NCBI GenBank assembly: GCA_012934845.2
Contig: WNNJ02001392.1
Coordinates: forward strand, 1 to 64,000
Origin: Pomphorhynchus laevis
Taxonomy: Eukaryota > Acanthocephala > Palaeacanthocephala > Echinorhynchida > Pomphorhynchidae
DNA length: 64,000 nt
Direction: 5' to 3'
Shown: one piece after another, positions 18,769 to 29,415 of the stretch
How positions within the stretch are numbered: position 1 is the stretch's first letter
How the letters are laid out: each line of letters begins with the position of its first letter
Notes under the pieces: generated by a model
The model's database searches: none
Told to the model about the DNA's origin: nothing
The model's input: only the letters and a program-made list of their open reading frames with translations
Made by a program: the position numbers and the translations under genes

Positions 18769-21551
18769 CTGATTTGGGATCTGAAGTGTGTCAGATTGCT
18801 AGAGATGATATTATTACTCGCACTGGTGTGAATAAAAGTCATAGTATATTTTATTGTAATGTTCGGAGCTTGTTACAGAAAGTCGATGAGCTAAAGTTTA
18901 GGATCGAGTCTGTTAATCCCATTATAGTTGGTATTACAGAATCTTGGCTTAATTGTGATGTATCCGATGCTGAGGTATCCATCCCAGGCTATTCTTTGTT
19001 CCGTAGTGATCGGATAGGGGGTAGGGGTGGTGGCGTAGCTCTCTTTATGAGAGACGAAGTTAAGGTGCGCGTTTTGAGTAAGTCGTCTATTGATAGAGTT
19101 GAGAGTTTGTGGTGTCAGGTGAAGTTTGATAACAGCTCACCCATCGTACTGGGTCTTGTGTATCGTGCTCCTAAGGCAATATCTAAGAAACTCATTGAAG
19201 AGATAGAGTTGTATACGCGAGGAGATTGTGATACTGTGATAATTGGGGATCTGAATATGCCAGATGTTGAATGGACTTCGAATACGGTTCTTCCTACTTG
19301 TGATAGTGAATCTTGTGACCTTATGGAGTGTTTTGCTTATTGTGGTCTTGCTCAGTTTGTTGATGTACATACTCGCTTTTCAAGTTGTAGTTCTTCCCTG
19401 CTTGATCTTTGCCTATCGACAAACAGTCAATTAATCAGTAGTATCCAATATGATTCTTCTGTTGGTTTGTCTGATCACTGTGTAGTTAAAGTTTTGCTTA
19501 ATATACAAATGAGGGTGTTTCATCATGCTCGGTACAAACGTCAGATTAATGTTTTTCGGGCGAACTATGATGTTATTACATCAAAGCTGCATAGAGTAAG
19601 TTGGCCTGATCCGGCTGATGTCGGAGTTGACGAGGCCTGGGATCATTTTCGCGTGACGCTTTATTCTCTAATGGTAAAATTCTCACCTTTGAAGTCTAAG
19701 ACTAGTCGGAAAAGCGCTCGTTGGTTTGATACTGAGCTGGCTACTGCGATGAAGGCTCGTGACTTCAGTTTCAAATGCTTTAAGGGTGGGTTTTGTGAAT
19801 ATGGTGTTTATAAGCAGGCGAGAAATTTCTTCAATTCTTTAAAGCGACATAAGCGCTATTTATTTGAAAATGGTTTAGCTCATAGTTGTAGACATGATCC
19901 CAAAGCACTCTTTCTATATGTGAATAGTAGTAGGAACGCTAATAAAACAATTGGCCAATATTTTGATAGCGTTATTGAAGACGACCTTGCTGAGATGTTC
20001 TCAAGGCATTTTTACTTGTACAAAGAGACTACAAACGAGTATTCTGAACCTATCCAGAACAGTGAGACGATAAGAGGTGCTAGTGTTTCATATCCTAGTT
20101 TAGACATAGCTAATTTGATAACTCCTGAGAAAGTTTTAGCTGAACTGCATCGTCTTAAAGAGACAAACTCCAAAGGTGCTGATTTGTTACCTTCGATATA
20201 TCTTCGTCGAATAGCAGACTCAATATATACACCACTTTGTAACATATTTCGACAATCTATTATTGATACGAATCTTCCAAAAGAGTGGAAACAATCGATC
20301 ATTCACCCCATCTTCAAAAAGGGTGATAGATCTTCAGTAGACAATTATAGACCAGTAAGTATTACTTGCTTATGTTGTAGAATGTTAGAGCGAATTATAC
20401 ATGGTTATATGGTCAAGTTTTATAGTGAGAATAATGTAATAGCTTCTGAGCAACATGGTTTCCGTAAGGGTTATTCGACAGTTACTAATCTACTCGCTGC
20501 CCATCTTGATTGGTCAGCTAATAAAGCCGTATCAATTGCTACTGACATCATATTCTTCAATTTCTCTAAGGCATTTGACAGAGTAGACCATAGACTCCTC
20601 CTAAATAAACTAGAGAAAAGTGGCATTCCATTTTTGCTTGTTAGATGGATTGAATCGTTTTTAAGCAATCGTAGTTATTGTGTGCATGTAGATAATTTTT
20701 ACTCTTCTTCGCGGCCATGTAATATAGGGGTGCCTCAAGGTTCAGTATTGGGTCCATTGTTATTTAGTGTCTACATCAACGATATCCCGGAATTTATTGA
20801 TTCTCGGATGCTTTTATATGCAGACGATTTGAAAATCTGGCGGGCAATTCGTTCACCCAATGATATAGTTAAACTGCAACGGGATATCGATGAAGTCGAA
20901 AATTGGGCTCTGCTCAATAGGTTGATTGTAAATATATCAAAATGCAAACATTTACGTGTTCGTGGCGGAAATGCTCAATCTTTAGTTAATTATAGATTTC
21001 AAAGCAGTGATATAGAACGAGTGAACAAATATAAGGACTTGGGAGTGTGGATAAACAGTGATTTGAGTACCGTCACACATACTGAACATGCTTGTTCAAA
21101 TGCGTTGGGGATAATCGGTCAACTTCGACGCACTTTCATTTCACTCAATCAATTTGCCCTACGTTCGCTAATCTTTGCTCATGTGTTGAGCCGTCTTCTA
21201 TATGCTGCGCCGTGTGTGTATCCCCAAAATTCAAAAGAACATATTAGTTCAGAGAGGGTACTTCATAGAGCTACCAAGCTAGCACCGCAACTGAAATTTT
21301 TGTCGTACCCTGATCGATTAAAAGCACTTAGACTTGAGACTGTCACGTGGACCCGCCGGTACATCGATATGAGTATGGTCTGGCAAATTCTGAATGATTT
21401 GGATCATCCACTTCGAGATTGCCTTCATTTGCGCTCATCCAATATCCTCCGAGGCCATGGTTTAACCCTGCGACGTGAAAGGATAAGAAAATCACGAGCT
21501 GTCCAATTTGATCGGCGAGTTGTATCTCTGTGGAATAGGCTTGGAGAGTAA
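18648..21551 (+). CDS. LINE A ORF2: AP endonuclease and reverse transcriptase
   Basis: 967 codons from the ATG at 18648; the frame opens only at 18639, inside ORF1. The endonuclease spans about residues 68-290: CNVRSL, GITESWL, RGGGVALF, IGDLNMP, GLSDHC. The RT spans about 540-760: HPIFKKGD, YRPVSIT, EQHGFRKGYST, FFNFSKAFD (motif A), GVPQGSVLGPLLF (motif B), LYADDL (motif C). Codon 638 (AAT at 20559-20561) is Asn where motif A needs Asp. The TAA at 21549 falls just after VVSLWNRL, while the same frame continues with family-like sequence, so the product lacks roughly 25 C-terminal residues. Confidence 0.92.
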   Translation: MCAKFSSSEATHSNQLVPIRSIASYECGGFWQGLTAYKCLADLGSEVCQIARDDIITRTGVNKSHSIFYCNVRSLLQKVDELKFRIESVNPIIVGITESWLNCDVSDAEVSIPGYSLFRSDRIGGRGGGVALFMRDEVKVRVLSKSSIDRVESLWCQVKFDNSSPIVLGLVYRAPKAISKKLIEEIELYTRGDCDTVIIGDLNMPDVEWTSNTVLPTCDSESCDLMECFAYCGLAQFVDVHTRFSSCSSSLLDLCLSTNSQLISSIQYDSSVGLSDHCVVKVLLNIQMRVFHHARYKRQINVFRANYDVITSKLHRVSWPDPADVGVDEAWDHFRVTLYSLMVKFSPLKSKTSRKSARWFDTELATAMKARDFSFKCFKGGFCEYGVYKQARNFFNSLKRHKRYLFENGLAHSCRHDPKALFLYVNSSRNANKTIGQYFDSVIEDDLAEMFSRHFYLYKETTNEYSEPIQNSETIRGASVSYPSLDIANLITPEKVLAELHRLKETNSKGADLLPSIYLRRIADSIYTPLCNIFRQSIIDTNLPKEWKQSIIHPIFKKGDRSSVDNYRPVSITCLCCRMLERIIHGYMVKFYSENNVIASEQHGFRKGYSTVTNLLAAHLDWSANKAVSIATDIIFFNFSKAFDRVDHRLLLNKLEKSGIPFLLVRWIESFLSNRSYCVHVDNFYSSSRPCNIGVPQGSVLGPLLFSVYINDIPEFIDSRMLLYADDLKIWRAIRSPNDIVKLQRDIDEVENWALLNRLIVNISKCKHLRVRGGNAQSLVNYRFQSSDIERVNKYKDLGVWINSDLSTVTHTEHACSNALGIIGQLRRTFISLNQFALRSLIFAHVLSRLLYAAPCVYPQNSKEHISSERVLHRATKLAPQLKFLSYPDRLKALRLETVTWTRRYIDMSMVWQILNDLDHPLRDCLHLRSSNILRGHGLTLRRERIRKSRAVQFDRRVVSLWNRLGE

Positions 21552-21735
21552 ACAGTGTGCAGTAGCAATATCAACGAATTAAAAAAGAAATTACGGATGG
21601 AGGATGCCATGGGGAAAGCTGCTTTTCCGTATTTGTGATACTTTTATTATATTTTCTTTTTTTCTGCAGTGAACCAGCCAATTAAGCCAGGCTTTTATGT
21701 GCTGTTGAAACATTAATAATAATTAATAATAATAA

Positions 21736-22690
21736 GTGCATAAAAGAAATCTGATCGAATAAAGTGCCTTTAGAAGTGTTGTTTCCCACCGTTCGATTGG
21801 AATCTTATTATTATGATGATACAACCGTATCGCGTTCCATTTCAACCCGTTATAGCGCTTAATCTGGCCATTTGAGGTAGGATGGTAGGGAGTGGAATAT
21901 GATAGCGTGATTCACAATGTCAATAAATATTTACGGAACTCTACTGACGTGAAAGAAGTACCCCGATCGGTATGGATATTCTCAGGCGTGCCAAATAATG
22001 CGAAAAACAACTCAAAACACTGAATTACCGATCGAGAACTGGTGTCAACACAGGGAAACCCAAAGGGAAATCGGCTATATTCATCTACTATAGATAAAAT
22101 ATATCTTTTCTTACTCGAGCTGGGCAGCGGGCCTTTAAAATCTAAGTACAAACGCTCCCATGGTTTACTGGCTTTAATCAAGGTACTTCGAGGTGTCACC
22201 CCCGGGTGACACAAATGATCATGCATCCTTTCGAGTTCTTTTAAATCACTCGTGACTGATCCTAAAGCAATTCGAGACATAGCGTCAGCTACCTGATTTT
22301 CTTTGCCGCATCGATATGACACGTCGAACTGATATTCGGACAATTCTATTCTCCAACGATTGATTTTGTCATTTTTGATCTTACTGTAATGTTTATTTGA
22401 GAACAAAAATGCCACGGATTGTTGATCCGTCAGAACGGTGAAATGTCTATAGGATAAATAGTGACGCCAGTATCTTATAGATTCTACTATGGCTAGTGCC
22501 TCTTTCTCAACAGCTGCATATTTAATTGCGTTCTTATCCAGAGTACGTGAGAAGAATGCGACTGGTTTAAAATTTTGAGACAAAGTAGCACCGATCGCAA
22601 AGGCAGATGCGTCTGTCTCGACCACGAATGGGACTGAGAAATCTACTTTAGACAATGTAGTTGATGCAAGGCTGTGTTTCAGACTTAATA
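21736..22690 (-). mobile_element. Ty3/Gypsy relic, RNase H and integrase part
   Basis: Fossil. RNase H (21912-22724 region) and integrase segments on the - strand. It is a middle piece of the same relic as 16950-17527 and 24779-25262, separated from them by LINE A and LINE C1. Broken; of moderate age judging from the still long open stretch. Confidence 0.8.
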
Positions 22691-24778
22691 ATACAAATTT
22701 ATTTAATGTGGCAAATGCGTACAAGCTGTACGCTTACAAGTCCACAAACAAAAATGAGAAAGTCAAGCAGTTAAATTGTTCAGATGGGATCGGATTTGTC
22801 GTTTGAAGCACTGCAGGGAAGTTGATTGGCGTATATGAATGGGCAGATGATTCCACGATAGAGGAGCAGCCACCAGGAAGGAGCGGAGTCCAAAGGAGGT
22901 AGAGTAGTTTGGGACATGTAAAAGAAGGGAATTACAGGAACGCAAGGAGCAGTAAACAGGACGAGAATTATCAAGAAAAGGAAGGTTGAGAAATGAAGGG
23001 GTATGAAAAGTTACAAGGCGGAAAGCAACGATAAGAAGACGAATTTGAACACGACAATAAATTGTAGGCAAATCGAGAGAAGCAAGATGGTAGGATGTGT
23101 GATCAAAACGACGAAGACGGAGGAGAATTCGGACAGCTGCGTTGACGATGCGTTGTAGGGGAAGAAGAGTGGATTTAGGTGAGTTGGAAAATAGACTAAG
23201 ACAATAATCGAGTCTAGAAAAAAGGAGAGATGATATGAGAGTCATACAAGAAGGGAAATCGATCAATCTACGAACTTGACGGAGGTTGCGGAGTATCAAG
23301 GTAGATGAGCGTACTTTATCTCTAACGAAAGGTTTAAGTGAAAGTCGGTTGTCAAAATGGAAGCCTAGGAAAACGAGATTATCAACGATAGGAAGAATTT
23401 TAGAATTTAATGATACGGAGGGAGGTTCGAAGCCGAGGCGTCGAGGTAGGATCCACATAATTTTGGATTTATCAGGATTCAGAGAAAGGCGAAGGGAAGA
23501 AAGATGATTGGAAATTGAGACAAGGCAGTCGGAAGCAGAAACACTAAGATCGCGAATACGATAAACAGGTGCATGAGCATAGATGAGAATGTCATCAGCA
23601 TATTGCATAACATGGAAGTTAAATTTATGAGAAATCGAAGACAAATCACCAAGAAGAAGAGAGAAAAGTATAGGGCCTAATACGGAGCCTTGCGGAACAC
23701 CGGACGGAATGGACGAAGGATGGGAGAGAGAAGAGTTAGAGTATACGCGAAATGTACGGTTTGATAGATATGAAGAAAACCATGATACAGTGGGTAAAGA
23801 GAAGCCATAATCATGACGAAGGCGATGGAGAAGAATCGAGTGATCGACGATGTCAAAAGCAGACGATAGATCAAGAGAAACTATGACACTACATAATTTA
23901 TGATCGCGCGATATGAGTAAGTCGTTATAAACTTTAAGACATGCAATTTCGGTAGAGTAATTAGAGCGAAAAGCGGCTTGGAAGGGAGGAAATAAGTTAG
24001 AGGAATAGAGATATGTATTAACTTGCTTAAGAACGAGACGCTCAAGGAGTTTAGAGAGGGTTGGGAGAAGTGAGATTGGACGGTACGAAGATGGTAGTGA
24101 AGAGTCGAGAGATTGCTTTTTGATGATAGGACGAACAGTGGCGCATTTCCAGATGGAAGGAAATGTACAGCTACGGATGGACGAGTTGAACAATGTGGTT
24201 AGGAAGGGTAAGATAAAAGTGCAGATATTTTTAAGTAAGTGAGTGGGAATTGGGTCAGAAGGAGAGGTTTTATTAGGTAATGACAGCAGAACCGAAGAAA
24301 CTTCATCAGACGAAACGGGAAGAAGGTGGAATAGTTCTGGGAGGGAAGTATTTAAAGATAAGAGTGGGTACAAGGGGGCTATGGGTAGTAGGGAAAGTAA
24401 ATTAGATAGCTTAGTTTGTAGATAAGAAGAAAATTCATCAGGATTTATATTACAAGGGGTAGATGATCGTGAAAGAATTGAGTTTAAGATTTTCCAATGA
24501 GATTTCGAGTTGGAAGATGACTCGAGTTGATTTCGCCAAAAGAGAGTACGTTTAGTACGTATAAGAATGAGATGTGAACGGCGTTGAGAAAAGTAGGAAT
24601 CACGAAGATTTGGAGGGAGTGAGTTGGGTGAACGTTTAAGAAAGCGTTTATACATACGAAAAGAGTGACGGAGTCGACGCTTAGAAAGACTACAGTCAGA
24701 ATCGAACCAGGGAGCATGGCGCAAGCGCTGGGAACGTCGAAGTCGACTAGGTAGAAGGTTATTGAGGATCGACGTAAG
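22690..24778 (-). mobile_element. LINE C copy 1 (L2-like), 5'-truncated
   Basis: Inserted in the Ty3/Gypsy relic in the same orientation. The 3' end is the ATTTGTATT-type terminus near 22690-22700. The 5' end stops at 24778 within the linker between endonuclease and RT, the usual sign of incomplete reverse transcription. It is almost identical to the matching part of copy 2 (32174-34275), with only a handful of differences over 2.1 kb, so both are recent. I found no clear target-site duplication. Confidence 0.9.
22763..24778 (-). CDS. LINE C1 ORF2 fragment: reverse transcriptase, open throughout
   Basis: The open frame covers the linker, RT and C-terminal region. RT motifs on the - strand: YRPISLLPTLSKLLERL, FQAAFRSNYSTEIA, VSLDLSSAFDIVDH (motif A), GVPQGSVLGPILFS (motif B), MQYADDILIY (motif C). 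It ends SFGLRSFLVAAPLSWNHLP and a short basic tail, typical of the L2 group. All catalytic residues are present, but the endonuclease is missing through 5' truncation. The open frame continues a few dozen codons into Gypsy sequence, which is accidental. Confidence 0.9.
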   Translation of the reverse strand, partial: LTSILNNLLPSRLRRSQRLRHAPWFDSDCSLSKRRLRHSFRMYKRFLKRSPNSLPPNLRDSYFSQRRSHLILIRTKRTLFWRNQLESSSNSKSHWKILNSILSRSSTPCNINPDEFSSYLQTKLSNLLSLLPIAPLYPLLSLNTSLPELFHLLPVSSDEVSSVLLSLPNKTSPSDPIPTHLLKNICTFILPFLTTLFNSSIRSCTFPSIWKCATVRPIIKKQSLDSSLPSSYRPISLLPTLSKLLERLVLKQVNTYLYSSNLFPPFQAAFRSNYSTEIACLKVYNDLLISRDHKLCSVIVSLDLSSAFDIVDHSILLHRLRHDYGFSLPTVSWFSSYLSNRTFRVYSNSSLSHPSSIPSGVPQGSVLGPILFSLLLGDLSSISHKFNFHVMQYADDILIYAHAPVYRIRDLSVSASDCLVSISNHLSSLRLSLNPDKSKIMWILPRRLGFEPPSVSLNSKILPIVDNLVFLGFHFDNRLSLKPFVRDKVRSSTLILRNLRQVRRLIDFPSCMTLISSLLFSRLDYCLSLFSNSPKSTLLPLQRIVNAAVRILLRLRRFDHTSYHLASLDLPTIYCRVQIRLLIVAFRLVTFHTPSFLNLPFLDNSRPVYCSLRSCNSLLLHVPNYSTSFGLRSFLVAAPLSWNHLPIHIRQSTSLQCFKRQIRSHLNNLTA

Positions 24779-25262
24779 TAGATTGCAAATGATTCTTTTG
24801 CATGAAGAGACAGTGAAAAAAATACAGTTTGTGGTAAAGGTCGAACGACATTTGAAAAATTCTTTATCCATCGAGAATAGTGTACGAACATTCCTATAAT
24901 ACGTTTAAGTTCGACTAATGATTTTGGCTCAGGCATTTCCAATAAGGGTTTGACACGATCAGGGTCAGGTGAAATGCAACCGTTATCTATCTGGTAGCCA
25001 AGAAAACATACCTTAGAGACTCCGAAAATACATTTTGACGTATTTAAAGTGATATTATATTTCTTAGCAACTTCTAAGAAGCGATCAAGATTCCTTTGGT
25101 GAAGTTCCTTTGTTTCACCGCCGATAATAACATCATCCAAATAAGCGTACGTAGATTCAAGATCCTCTTCCTCGATTAACTTAGCGATGATACGTTGGAA
25201 AGCCGCCACTGCATTTGTCAATCCGAACGGTAGGCGTTTAAATTGGTACAAACGAGCAGTCC
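24779..25262 (-). mobile_element. Ty3/Gypsy relic, reverse transcriptase part
   Basis: Fossil. Contains the Gypsy-type RT region with the YLDD active-site box. It is the upstream end of the relic that continues at 21736-22690 and 16950-17527. It is cut at about 25262 by unrelated RT-bearing element sequence, so the protease, gag and left terminal repeat are not present here. Confidence 0.8.
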
Positions 25263-26200
25263 GCAGCAAGGCCCTTCACAATATTGAATATATTTGTACG
25301 GCACTACCAATATCCCTTAGGAACGTCTACAAATCTCCCGTGAAGCTCTTTATTGGTGGTGGCACGATTGTATATACAGAGGGCTTTACTCAGCGAAATC
25401 CCTTTGATATGCCTGCATATACAATGTTATCTCTCCGATCATTGACTTTATACGACGAAGTATCCTTCAGATTTTACAAAAGTGGTTTGCTGATTACTCA
25501 AATTTTGTCGGCAGCTTTGAGGATGTACAGATGGTATGGGAAATTATGGTAAACAAGAGTCCTATGTTCTGATATTACGTTAACGCGTCCGAAATTCACT
25601 ACTTTCTTATCATATACGTAACATTCCACCATAGATGTGTCAATCAACTCTTAACACTGCCGTGATTAAAACACTTGAAGTGCCAATCGTCACAGAGACT
25701 TTTGTCACCGAACACACTAACAAAAGATGCAAATTATGAGTATTGATCGTGGAACGTTTTAAGAAGTGAACTTTATCGACCCACATGCTGCATATACTGT
25801 TTTAGTTAATGCCCTAGAATTCAAATGGACTCACTACCTTCGGATGATCCATTGCATACCGAAGAGCTTATCAAATCTGCACAGAGCCATCTTTCATTCA
25901 GTGTCCCAGCTATTACAAAATTTCATCTTGATGACAAGTGGGTTACAATAGTTTCATCTCCGGTCAAGCTCGTAGGTATTGGTATCTGTGATCCTTGCTT
26001 CAACAACCAGCTAAAGTTCGAAGGGTCGCGTGAAATGTGTACAACATTCAAATCGGCCGATATCATTGAGCAATTGTGCATCGCCAAAATATGGTGCAAT
26101 CTCATTTTCTTTAAATCAAAAATGATTATTCTCTGAGATACTTGCACAGGTAATGAAGGTTTCGGAGTCAGCAATGGCGAAAATCATGTCACATACTGCA
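25262..26200 (+). mobile_element. RT-bearing element relic, same broad family as 13560-15990
   Basis: Encodes SKALHNIEYICTALPISLRN, KLFIGGG and EGFTQRNPFDMPAY (motif B region), and further on DPHAAYTVLVNALEFKWTHY, a segment that follows the RT in this family. Frames shift several times. It overlaps the edge of the Gypsy relic at 25262 and gives way to an RTE-like fragment near 26215. Confidence 0.55.
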
Positions 26201-26214
26201 ACTAGCGGCTCGAC

Positions 26215-26490
26215 ATCATGACTGATCGTTGATGTTGATTGTACAACTTTCCTTCGGATCTGTTTTGAGGTATTCGGTTTTGTCTAGATTAAGTCGTAGT
26301 CCGTATTGTTCGAGTCGGTTATTCCATACTTTAGTCAATTCCTCGAGATCCTTATTGTTGTCCGTTGCCAGTATGACATCGTCTGCGTAGATAATGCTGT
26401 AGTGAATCGGTCTATGGATATCACGGGTTATAGCGTCTTTGACTGTGTTGAATAAGGCCGGCGAGATTTGCTTCCTTGTTAGACGCCCAC
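26215..26490 (-). mobile_element. RTE-like LINE fragment (RT motif C region)
   Basis: On the - strand it reads SPALFNTVKDAITRDI, then HYSIIYADDVILATDNN, LEELTKVWNNRLEQYGLRLN and KTEYL. The YADD box with the following W...YGLRLN..KTEY pattern is typical of RTE-clade LINEs. It is a short internal fragment without ends. Confidence 0.65.
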
Positions 26491-26599
26491 TAATATTCGA
26501 AATGGCTGCCGCATTTTAGCTGCACATTATACTTTGCGCTTGATATTCTGGTAGACCAGCATCAACCATCGGATTAGATGCTCCGGAACTTGATGCTGG

Positions 26600-26837
26600 C
26601 GGAATAAGAATAAGAATTAGAGGTCATCAGGAGGAACTGCTATGCTTTCAGGTTTCTGCCTTTAACTCCTCTACCCAATATAGCAGCGGGGCCAAATTCG
26701 TGTGAAGGACGTGTTTCCTCTAATGAAATTCGATTATGTAGTATCTTATTCTAATACAAAGTATATTATTTATTATCCATTATTTGTTAATAAATAATTA
26801 TTTTTAAGATATTTTTAAGAAATAAATAATAAATTTA
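26600..26837 (-). mobile_element. P1 Penelope-like element 3'-end fragment with structured block
   Basis: The structured block spans 26607-26757 (AGAATAAG closing strand to CTTATTCTAATAC), followed upstream in element sense by the WDNK-type coding end region. CTGCTATG is kept, but the GGCC stem is partly lost (TTTCTGCC). A small 10-bp inverted repeat (26556-26565 with 26590-26599) lies at its edge. Confidence 0.6.
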
Positions 26838-27345
26838 GACCTGGAGTCTATTCTTAGGCGCGGATCGAGGCTCTGTATTGGCTTAAGTGGTATTGACTAT
26901 TATGTACGTCTAAGTCGTATTGGGATGTTGTCGGTACGTGAGAGGTTCATATCCTTGGAAATGCTATGTATATGGCATATGTCGAATGATGTGGTAGGTT
27001 ATCCCACCGATGTAATCACTAGGCGGGTAGATCAGTTGCGGGGACATAGCAGAGTCTTGTATAAATTTAGATTTGGCAGATTACCAAAAGTGTATAGACT
27101 CTCAAGAAGAGGAATTAACATGTGGAATTCGTTGCCTGAGGAAGTCGTCGCAGCCCCCAGTTTGAGAACGTTTAAATCACGATGCTACAAATGGATACAT
27201 GAACAATGCCGCCATTCAACACTACCACTGGAATACCCTAATTAGCTACGTTGACTGACCATTTGCTTTTGTTTTATTTTTTTTGGACTCTGCCTGAATA
27301 GCCTTTTGGCTTTGGTATGTATTGGAATAATAATAAATAATATAA
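26838..27345 (+). mobile_element. CR1-like LINE F, 3'-end fragment
   Basis: Begins within the ORF2 C-terminal region (ESILRRGSRLCIGLSG, then LSVRERFISLEML) and runs open to a stop at 27243-27245 after RRGINMWNSLPEEV. The 3' UTR carries AGCC-TTTT-GGCT (27300-27311) and an AATAATAATAAATAAT tail near 27330. It is a fourth CR1-like family, distinct in sequence from A, B and E, and strongly 5' truncated. Confidence 0.8.
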
Positions 27346-27404
27346 TATATATTATTTATTTTACTAATTTTATACGTATGTTTACTTGATGGTGAAATTT
27401 CTGG

Positions 27405-28053
27405 CGTTCTCCAAATATGTATATGAGTTTGCGTATTCAATATAATTATAAAATAAACAAAACTTTAGCCTTTTTGCCAATTCTCCAAAATCCATCATCC
27501 TACCCCAACAACGAATAATCAACACCGTCGTTCAAGTGCTCTTCCGTCTCCGTCGCTTCGACCACACATCCACATATTTTGCCCAACTCTCCTGGCCCAC
27601 CATCCACATCCGCATCAAACTCCGCCTTCTTCTCGTTACTTTTCGTCTCATCGCTGTCGGCTCCCCATCGTTCATCAACCTTCCTTTCTTAGACGATACT
27701 CGCCCCACCTCGTTATCGCTTCGTTCCTGTCATACCCTCTTACTCCACGTTCTTAATTACTCCAACAACTACGGTCTCCGATCCTTCCTCGTCGCCGCCT
27801 CACTCGCCTGGAATCAACTCCCTCTCGACGTCCGCCGCGCTTCCTCCTTTATCACATTCAAACACCTCTTCCGTTCACACCTTCTCGACACCTGATTCAC
27901 AGTCTTGTTTTGTTGTGGTCATGTAAGCGTGCGCTGGCACGCATTTGCCACGTTAAAATAAATCGTTTTTTCTTTTTTTCATAAGCATGCTAAATCAAAA
28001 TTTAATAATTAAATAATAAAATTAAAAAAGTTGAAAAACTAATAAACATTCAT
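27405..28053 (-). mobile_element. P1 3' tail fragment split by a LINE D fragment
   Basis: 27405-27461 and 27979-28053 are two halves of the AT-rich tail that follows the P1 structured block (AATATAATTATAAAATAAAC, then GCTAAATCAAAATTTAATAA). The LINE D piece at 27462-27978 lies between them. The structured block itself is absent. Confidence 0.55.
27462..27978 (+). mobile_element. LINE D copy 2 (L2-like), 3'-end fragment
   Basis: Nearly identical to 46855-47365 of LINE D1. Its open part encodes the ORF2 C-terminus (RLRRFDHTSTYFAQLSWP ... NNYGLRSFLVAASLAWNQLP) to a stop at 27895. The 3' UTR has the same GCGCTGGCACGCATTTGCCA region and ends GTTAAAATAAATCG plus a T-rich stretch. 5' truncated. It inserted in a P1 tail. 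Confidence 0.85.
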
Positions 28054-28287
28054 TTGAGATCTAAAGTAAATACAATCTAAAGTATATACAATAAAAGATA
28101 CTCGGTGTTACGATTACTTCAACACTATATTACTACGATTACTACGATTTCAACGTTTACATCGATTACATCGATTACAACGATTACTTTAACGATTACT
28201 TCAACGGAAGTATATCTATATTGGAACAATATTTCTATATTGGAAGAATATCGCATAAATACACAATAACCATATACAATTACAATT

Positions 28288-29415
28288 ATGGGCAGACGTA
28301 AGGGAAACGACATTCCTGAATTCATATCAAGACAAGTAGGATGTGATGGTGATGGCTGCAATGTCTGGACTACAGTAACTGTACCACATAAAGATGCTGA
28401 TACATTGAGTAAAAGAAAATTCATATGTGGTTTTTGTACTGCGTCAATCGTATTTTGTAGTTCATTGACATCACCAAAATACAATGCTCATTTTAACTTA
28501 AATACACGTAGGTTTCAAGAACAAATTATTGACAAAGAATCTAGCATATGCCAGAGCAAAATCACTACGCCGATGTCGTTACACGTCAATTCAAATAAGG
28601 AACCAGATGTAATAGATGCTTCAAGTTCGACTCGCATTTGGACACGATGACATAAACATTCACGGACGGTGTATAAACAAAGAAGAAATATCAATGACAG
28701 CACTGTGATGGCAAACGACAAGGATAAAGTTACACCTGCGAATATTCCTAAATGGCCTTCACCTTTATCTGACATATTCGCGGAACACAGTCCTAAGAAC
28801 CACAATATATTGATTTCTACTCCTGTTCGACGAAAGAATGTATTGAAGCAGCCATTAAGTAGAACGCAGACAAGAGACGATGATAGAGTGTGCAATGATG
28901 TGGCAGTCGGAAATGAAAATGAACTGAAATCCAAGGATTTGACAGATAAGTCATTTGTTGAAATTATCAATATTAGGAATCGTGCTAGAAACAGAAATAA
29001 TTGCGTAATTTTTGCTAACATCACTTAATCTTCTGCAGACAACGTTCAGACCCGTGTGGATGATGACGTAGTTTCTATTCGTAAGGTCTTTTCGGATATA
29101 TTCGTTCAGGGTGAAGAGGATATTGCGCGTAGTCTCAATGTCACAAGCTTATTTCGTCTTGGTAAAAAAGCACAACATAAAACACGATTACTTAAAGTAG
29201 TATTTGATTCTGCAGATAATACAAGAGCAGTTTTAGATAGAGGTTATCGCTTGAAATGTAAGACGACAAAAATTTTTAAAGATCTCTCGGTTGAGGAAAG
29301 ATTGTTGCTTAATAATGCTCGTGCTAATCTAGCATTTAGAAGATCGAATGGGGAGACTGATCTAATGATAAGAAATTTTCGAGTAGTTCGTCAGCGACCA
29401 TTCGTGCGTTGGTGA
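28288..29415 (+). pseudogene. LINE B ORF1 with two in-frame stops
   Basis: Reads from MGRRKGNDIPEFISRQVG to VVRQRPFVRW in one frame, with stops at 28648-28650 (TGA) and 29026-29028 (TAA). The N-terminus has the same zinc-binding pattern as LINE A (C-x4-CNVW ... CGFC). The C-terminal block has SLFRLGKK, TRLLKVVF and RNFRVVRQ. At 29373-29379 the codons AGA-AAT-TTT contain A-AAT-TTT, at the same protein position as in LINE A, and the ORF2 frame opens only 12 nt upstream. Confidence 0.85.

Larger units (their letters stand above)
17528..21735 (+). mobile_element. LINE A, CR1-like, near full length
   Basis: Complete layout: a short 5' UTR starting TTTGAGATCTAAAGTAAATA (shared with LINE B at 28059), ORF1, ORF2, then a 3' UTR with an AGCC...GGCT hairpin and an AATAAT-type tail ending near 21735. 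It is inserted in a Ty3/Gypsy relic on the opposite strand. The frames are almost entirely open, so the insertion is young. Two defects suggest this copy cannot retrotranspose: Asn replaces the catalytic Asp of RT motif A, and there is an early stop near the ORF2 end. Confidence 0.9.

Noticed and set aside
23286-23507. Open frame on the + strand repeated identically at 32784-33005
   Set aside because: Antisense shadow of the LINE C reverse transcriptase in both copies; its repetition only reflects LINE C identity.
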